Assembly: GCA_964510205.1 (NCBI GenBank)
Contig: CAZEBW010000084.1
Span: forward strand, 1-14,845
DNA length: 14,845 nt
Direction: 5' to 3'
Source: CAZEBW01 sp964510205
Lineage (GTDB): Bacteria; Chloroflexota; Anaerolineae; VGOG01
A model generated the notes under the pieces. It ran no database searches. It was not told where the DNA came from and was given only the letters and a program-made list of their open reading frames with translations. Made by a program: the position numbers and the translations under genes. Below, in pieces: positions 10,754-14,845 of the stretch (its first letter is position 1; the number at the start of each line of letters is the position of its first letter).

Positions 10754-12169
10754 CTAATCAACAGGGATCACCAACTCCTGTCCGGGATGAATGGTGGTGC
10801 TGGTCAGGCCGTTGGCGACCATGATGGCCTGTGCAGTGGTGCCGTAGTCGCGGGCGATCTGGTACAGCCACTCCCCCGGCTGCACAACGTGGATGGTGGG
10901 CTGGCCCCCTGGAACTGGCGTCGAGGTTGCGGACGGCGCGGGTGCGCCACCCGCTGCCAGCGCCTCCAGTTCTGCCACAGCTTCGCCGCCGCCGGGCTTG
11001 ACCTCCAGGGCGCGGGTGAACTCCGCTTTCGCTTCCTCAAGCCGGCCCTCGGCGGCGAGTTGGCGCCCGTAGTTGACGTGGGCCGCGTACAGCTTCTCGG
11101 TCATGTCGTCGTAATCGGGGTTGATGACCAGAATCTGCTGGATGATGCCGACGACCGTTGGCCAGTCTTTGGCCGCCCACGGCTCGTCCAGGCTCTTGGC
11201 CAATTGCCCTTCCACGGTCATCGTCCGCGCTGGCGTGCTGGTGGGAGTAGCGACGGGCGGCGCCCAGGCATCTGCTCGTTCTAGCCCTACCTGGGCTTCC
11301 GGGCCATCGGGTTTGATCTCCAGAGCCTGCTTGAACTGCGCTTTCGCCTCGTCAGGATCGCCCTCTGCCAGGAGTTGGTCGCCGTAATTAACGTAGGCGG
11401 CGTACAGCTTTTCGGTCATGTCGGCGCGATCAGGCTCTAGGGCCAGGATCTGCTCGACGAGGTCTATGGCCAGCTTCCAATCCTTCGAGTCCCAGGCCGC
11501 GTCCAGGGCTTCCTCCATCTCCGCCACGCCGGTTGCTGTCACTGTGACGCCGGGCGTCGGCTGCGCAACCACTCCGGAGGAGTAAGGGGAGGTGTAGAGG
11601 GCGATATCCATACCGAGCGTATGCTGCTGCTCCTCGCCCTCCGCCACGCTCACGTTGCTGATGACGAAGCTTTCAAAGACAGCCTCTTCGATGCTTGACA
11701 CGAAGTCCGTCAGATTGGGGATGGTCCCGCGAGCCTGGAGCCGGTGCTCCCTGACCTCGTATGCGCTCTCTCCCTCTTCTTCCCCTCCTTCTGGAGCGGG
11801 TTGGGTCTCTAAGCTGGTGATCTCTACCTGGCTGTCGCTGGCGTATTGATAGATGTCGTTCAGGATTTCAGCCGCCTGGGACTCGCTGAGGAAGACGCTG
11901 GCCGCATCGTCCAGCTTAGCCTGGGCGGCCTCCACCTGCTTCCGCAGTTCGTCGGGGCTGGCCTCCTGAGCGGCAATGGCCTTCGCCAGCTCCTTTTCCG
12001 CCGAGGCCAACTGGGCGGATAGGTCTCTCTTATCCTGCCAGGCGGGCAGCACAAACCTCCAAGCGACGAGGACGTTGGCCAGCACCAACACGATCACCAC
12101 AACCAGAGCCAGCAAAGAAAGGCGGTCAGCGATCTGGATGTTTTCTTGCAAGTTTCTCAGAGAGTCCAT
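10754..12169 (-). CDS. PilO-like membrane protein fused to duplicated TPR modules and a C-terminal LysM domain
   Basis: A 471-residue single-span protein. Residues 1-17 are cytoplasmic, 18-38 are a membrane helix, 42-92 a probable coiled coil (SAQLASAEKELAKAIAAQEA and on), and about 95-195 a PilO-like alpha/beta domain (FLSESQAAEILNDIYQYASD, LTDFVSSIEEAVFESFVISN). Then come two homologous modules of about 82 residues, 218-299 and 318-403, sharing DMTEKLYAA-VNYG and EAKA-F--ALE-KP; each looks like a pair of TPR helices. A LysM domain closes the protein (427-469: HVVQPGEWLYQIARDYGTTA, GQELVIPV). LysM binds peptidoglycan. PilO spans the wall space and aligns the pilus machine, so the fusion would fix it to the wall. 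Pro/Thr linkers separate the parts. GGAGGGAGG precedes the ATG. A separate pilN is not seen. Confidence 0.85.
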   Translation of the reverse strand: MDSLRNLQENIQIADRLSLLALVVVIVLVLANVLVAWRFVLPAWQDKRDLSAQLASAEKELAKAIAAQEASPDELRKQVEAAQAKLDDAASVFLSESQAAEILNDIYQYASDSQVEITSLETQPAPEGGEEEGESAYEVREHRLQARGTIPNLTDFVSSIEEAVFESFVISNVSVAEGEEQQHTLGMDIALYTSPYSSGVVAQPTPGVTVTATGVAEMEEALDAAWDSKDWKLAIDLVEQILALEPDRADMTEKLYAAYVNYGDQLLAEGDPDEAKAQFKQALEIKPDGPEAQVGLERADAWAPPVATPTSTPARTMTVEGQLAKSLDEPWAAKDWPTVVGIIQQILVINPDYDDMTEKLYAAHVNYGRQLAAEGRLEEAKAEFTRALEVKPGGGEAVAELEALAAGGAPAPSATSTPVPGGQPTIHVVQPGEWLYQIARDYGTTAQAIMVANGLTSTTIHPGQELVIPVD

Positions 12170-12203
12170 GGCTATCCTCCCTCCAGAATTATGTTGCGCG
12201 GGC

Positions 12204-12236
12204 AGACCCTAAAGGTTTCAAAAACCTTGAGGGTCT
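12204..12236. repeat. Compact palindrome between the surface-protein gene and the PilO-like gene
   Basis: AGACCCT (12204-12210) pairs with AGGGTCT (12230-12236), then one A/G mismatch, then AAGGTTT (12212-12218) with AAACCTT (12222-12228), closing a 3-base loop. On the minus strand no T-run follows, so it is not a standard terminator. It shares its arms with the split palindrome at 8692-8795. Confidence 0.85.
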
Positions 12237-12244
12237 TGGGGTTT

Positions 12245-14799
12245 CTATTCTTTCCAATAGAGCGGGAGAAAGACTCCCGTCTGGTTGACCATCATTGGCT
12301 GGCGGGGCGGCAGGTGGGCCACAACTGGCGCTGGAGAGGAGGCCGAAGTCGTGGTGATGGACAGGGTGTAGCGGTATTCCGGCCCGCAGCCGCCGAAGCT
12401 GGGATCAAAGTGTTTCACCCTAATGAAATAGGTCCCGGTCACAGGGAAGGCGTAGGTGATTTTAGAAAACGGGGGATTGGTCGGGTCATCATCGTTGTAA
12501 CCCAACTGCGTGGTGTGATCGGTATCATAGAGGGTGAGGGTCGTATCTACATCATCGGAACTGAGCGCCGCTGTGGTCCGAATGGTGTAGGTCAAAGGTT
12601 GCGCGACGAACTTGACCCAGTCCTGGTCTGCCGCGACATGGAAGCTGTGGATTTGGGCCTCCCCTGGTTCTATCAGCTTGGACTGCTGCCAGTCATCGTC
12701 TGGCTCGTACGTGTCAGTGCAAGGGGTCGCTGTGGGCGTCGGGGTTATGGTGGGCGTATTGGTTGACGTCGGCGTGCTGGTTGGCGTGGGCGTGCTGGTT
12801 GGCGTCGCGGTTGGCGTCGCTGTGTTGGTAGGCGTTGAGGTGGGTGTCGGGGCAGCTTCGCCGCTGACTCTAATATCGTAGGTCGTATTGCATCCGGCGA
12901 TCTCCGTGCCAAAGGGAGCGGCCTTGACGAAGTAGGTTCCCACTGTAGGGCTCATAGGGGCTGTCCAGACTATCTTTGAAGCTGGAATGTTGTCTGGATC
13001 ATCGTCGTTTTCGATTATCTGTGTAGTGCCATCAGTACCGTAGAGGGTGAGAGTTGTATCGTTATCAGCACTCAGATTCAGGGTCCTGATGGTATAGACG
13101 TAGCCTGCCTCCGCAACGAATTTTACATAGTCCGGATCGCCGGAGGCGTGGAAGCTGTGTGATTGTGACGCCCCGTTGACTTCGATCAGATTGGCTTGCT
13201 CCCAGGTGTCATCTGGTTCGTAGGTGTCAGGGCAAGGAGTAGGTGTGGGAGTCGGAGTAGGCTCTATCAGCCTGATACTCAGCTCGACTGGGACTGTGCG
13301 GGAAAGGCTGTCTTCACACTGGGTGGGGCAAGCTGAAGAGGGCCTTATCACAATGGTAATGGTACCTTCGTAAAGACCGACCGGTAAGTCAAGAATGTTA
13401 TCCGCCCATACTGTTACCTCCGAGGGAGTCTTGCCCTCAGCCGGGCCTACGAATAACCAGTCAGCATCGTCCTCAATACTCCAGAGTAGGTTCCCACCGC
13501 CAGGGACAGTGACATTAATGTCCTGCGGCTCGGGGTAAGCGCAAGGAGGATCACAATTCGGAAACCATGTGAATTCTAGTGACTCAGGCTCGACCTCTAT
13601 GAAGGGCTCTTCGACTACCGTGATGGTATACCACTTGGTGGGGCCAAACTCATAGAGGTTGGTAGTGGTCACTACTGCCCAGTCATAGTCATGGTTGGAA
13701 GGCGCTTGGAAGCAAACTGTGGAGGCGAAGTTACCGCTGCCAGGGTCATAATCATCGCACTCCCCCAACGGGGTCCCGTCCATCACCGTGACTTCAAGGT
13801 TGGTATCCACGCTTGGCGCTAGGCCTGAGGTAAAGACACCGTACCAACGATCTTCTTTGACCGGGAACTTGACAACGTCCTCGTCGCCATCGGGATAGAA
13901 ATTGTGCTCCTGCGGTTCTCTGTCGTCAATAAACTTGGGCCTGACCTCGTCGGGCTCGTACTTGTCAACATGCACGGAGAGCAAGGTGAGCTCCAGGTCG
14001 TAGGTTTTGTCCGGCCCGTAGTAGCCATTGATGCCCTTGCTGACCGTCGCCACCGCGCTGCCATCCTCGTCTGGCACGAAGCGCACCTCTGAGGCAAAGA
14101 ATTCGGGATCAATCCACCCCGGCTCGGGCAATCCGGTGCCGATATCGTCATTCTCGCACCAGTAGTAGTCGGTTTCCTCGCACACGGCGCCATTGACCTC
14201 CACGGAGATCACAGTGTCCGTGCCGGTGATCAAATGGGAAGTGCCCAGGGCGTACAAAAGATCTTTTTTGACTCCAAACTTGACCTTGTCCACGTCGCCT
14301 TCGGGGTAAAAGTTGTGCGTCTGCGTCTCGCCGACGGCGATGGGGCTGGCGTCATCATCAGTGTCGTCCGGCTCGTATTTGTCCACCAACTGCTCGACGG
14401 TGACCCAGTACGTGTGATCCGCCCCCCCTTGACCGGCGGCGTCGGCAACGGTCACCACGGCCAGGGCGTTTACTGTAGTGGAGAAGGTAACCCTGGAGGC
14501 ATGTTCGGTCTCGCTCAAATCGTCGTTGTAGTAGACGTCCGCGCCGACGGTCACGGTCATGACCGTGTCCACGCCCAGGGCCAGACCAAAGGTGCGCACG
14601 TCGTACCAGTAGCCTGCCTTGGCCGCGAATTTCACCAAGTCCCTGTCGCCTGCGGGATGAAGGTTGTGTCTCTGCGCGCCCGCACTGAGGGGGGGGATGG
14701 GCGGGGTTACGATGGCGATGGGGCTGGCATTCTCGACGGTGTCGTCCGGCTCGTACTCGTCAAGGCCGGGGATGGGCGTGGGCGTGCCGGTCGGCGTGG
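12245..14799 (-). CDS. Large secreted surface protein with PPC-like repeats and a BACON-like domain (5' end missing)
   Basis: At least 851 codons; the frame is open to the contig end, and beyond 14799 it reads adapter, so signal peptide and start are missing. Five PPC-like (bacterial pre-peptidase C-terminal) beta domains can be seen, each opening with YEPDD or YEPDE followed by an HNF/HSFH strand and D-D-VKF. Their openings lie near 14757, 14378, 13962, 13222 and 12710. Between the third and fourth is a BACON/Ig-like domain (about 13610-13285; VEPESLEFTWF, DADWLFVGPAEGKTPSEVTV). Thr-Pro-rich linkers join the later domains. The protein ends VNQTGVFLPLYWKE. It is probably extracellular and calcium- or glycan-interacting, perhaps a cell-surface or pilus-associated adhesin (inference from position before the pilus genes). 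No catalytic domain is visible. Confidence 0.85.
12720..12857 (-). repeat. Low-complexity Thr-Pro linker coding repeat
   Basis: On the plus strand this stretch is a run of near-repeats of GGCGTCG, GGCGTGC and TGGTTGGCGT. On the coding strand it gives about 45 residues of alternating T-P, T-S-T-P and T-A-T-P units between the fourth and fifth PPC-like domains. Such linkers are very common in extracellular proteins of Chloroflexota and are likely stretched and perhaps O-glycosylated. The repeat is prone to length change and to misassembly. Confidence 0.85.
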
Positions 14800-14845
14800 A
14801 GATCGGAAGAGCGTCGTGTAGGGAAAGAGTGTAGATCTCGGTGGT
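14800..14845. other. Illumina TruSeq adapter contamination (not genomic)
   Basis: From 14800 the sequence reads AGATCGGAAGAGCGTCGTGT, followed by AGGGAAAGAGTGTAGATCTC and GGTGGT. This is the reverse complement of the Illumina TruSeq universal adapter over all 46 bases. Read on the minus strand it gives the familiar artefact peptide LSLHDALPI. The contig was not trimmed here, and anything predicted from these bases is false. Confidence 0.98.

Noticed and set aside
12612..12881. Val-Gly-rich plus-strand open frame
   Set aside because: It is the reverse reading of the Thr-Pro linker repeat.
14234..14821. Plus-strand open frame at the contig end
   Set aside because: It is antisense to the PPC-like repeat protein and runs into adapter sequence.

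Overview
The window looks like one end of a contig from an uncultured bacterium, most likely of the phylum Chloroflexota (Anaerolineae-like). This rests on the gene order (end of tuf, rpmG, tRNA-Trp, secE, nusG, rplK, rplA, rplJ, rplL), Thr-Pro-rich linkers joining extracellular beta domains, a secreted protein ending in a VFLPL-type tail, short 7-8 bp tandem repeats between genes, and many palindromic intergenic repeats. The assignment is inference; no rRNA is present to confirm it. The last 46 bases (14800-14845) are not genomic: they match the Illumina TruSeq adapter, so the biological sequence ends at 14799.

Left part, plus strand (1-4373): a translation and secretion operon. The 3' end of tuf is followed by rpmG (L33), tRNA-Trp(CCA), secE, nusG, rplK (L11), rplA (L1), an L10 leader with a transcription attenuator, rplJ (L10), rplL (L7/L12) and a thioredoxin gene two bases after rplL. 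A 16-bp hairpin terminator closes the unit. rpoB does not follow rplL. The spacers after nusG and after rplA hold perfect-period 8-bp and 7-bp tandem arrays.

Middle part (4374-4607): a convergent intergenic region holding a set of nested inverted repeats.

Right part, minus strand (4608-14799): a type IV pilus and cell-surface locus. In transcription order it holds a large secreted repeat protein (PPC-like and BACON-like domains, 5' end off the contig), a PilO-like/TPR/LysM fusion, a PilM-like protein with a degenerate nucleotide site, the prepilin peptidase PilD, the retraction ATPase PilT, a small type IV pilin, and a Wzy_C/TPR membrane protein that may be a pilin glycosyltransferase. pilB and pilC are not in the window.

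The most interesting signal is regulatory. pilT and the pilin gene each have a promoter with an extended -10 box (TGnTATAAT), and upstream of each lie four TTCAC direct repeats with an exact 11-bp period. The distance to the -10 box is identical in both. The two blocks align without a gap at an offset of 1389 bp. This looks like an operator array for an OmpR/PhoB-type response regulator that co-controls pilin and retraction motor.
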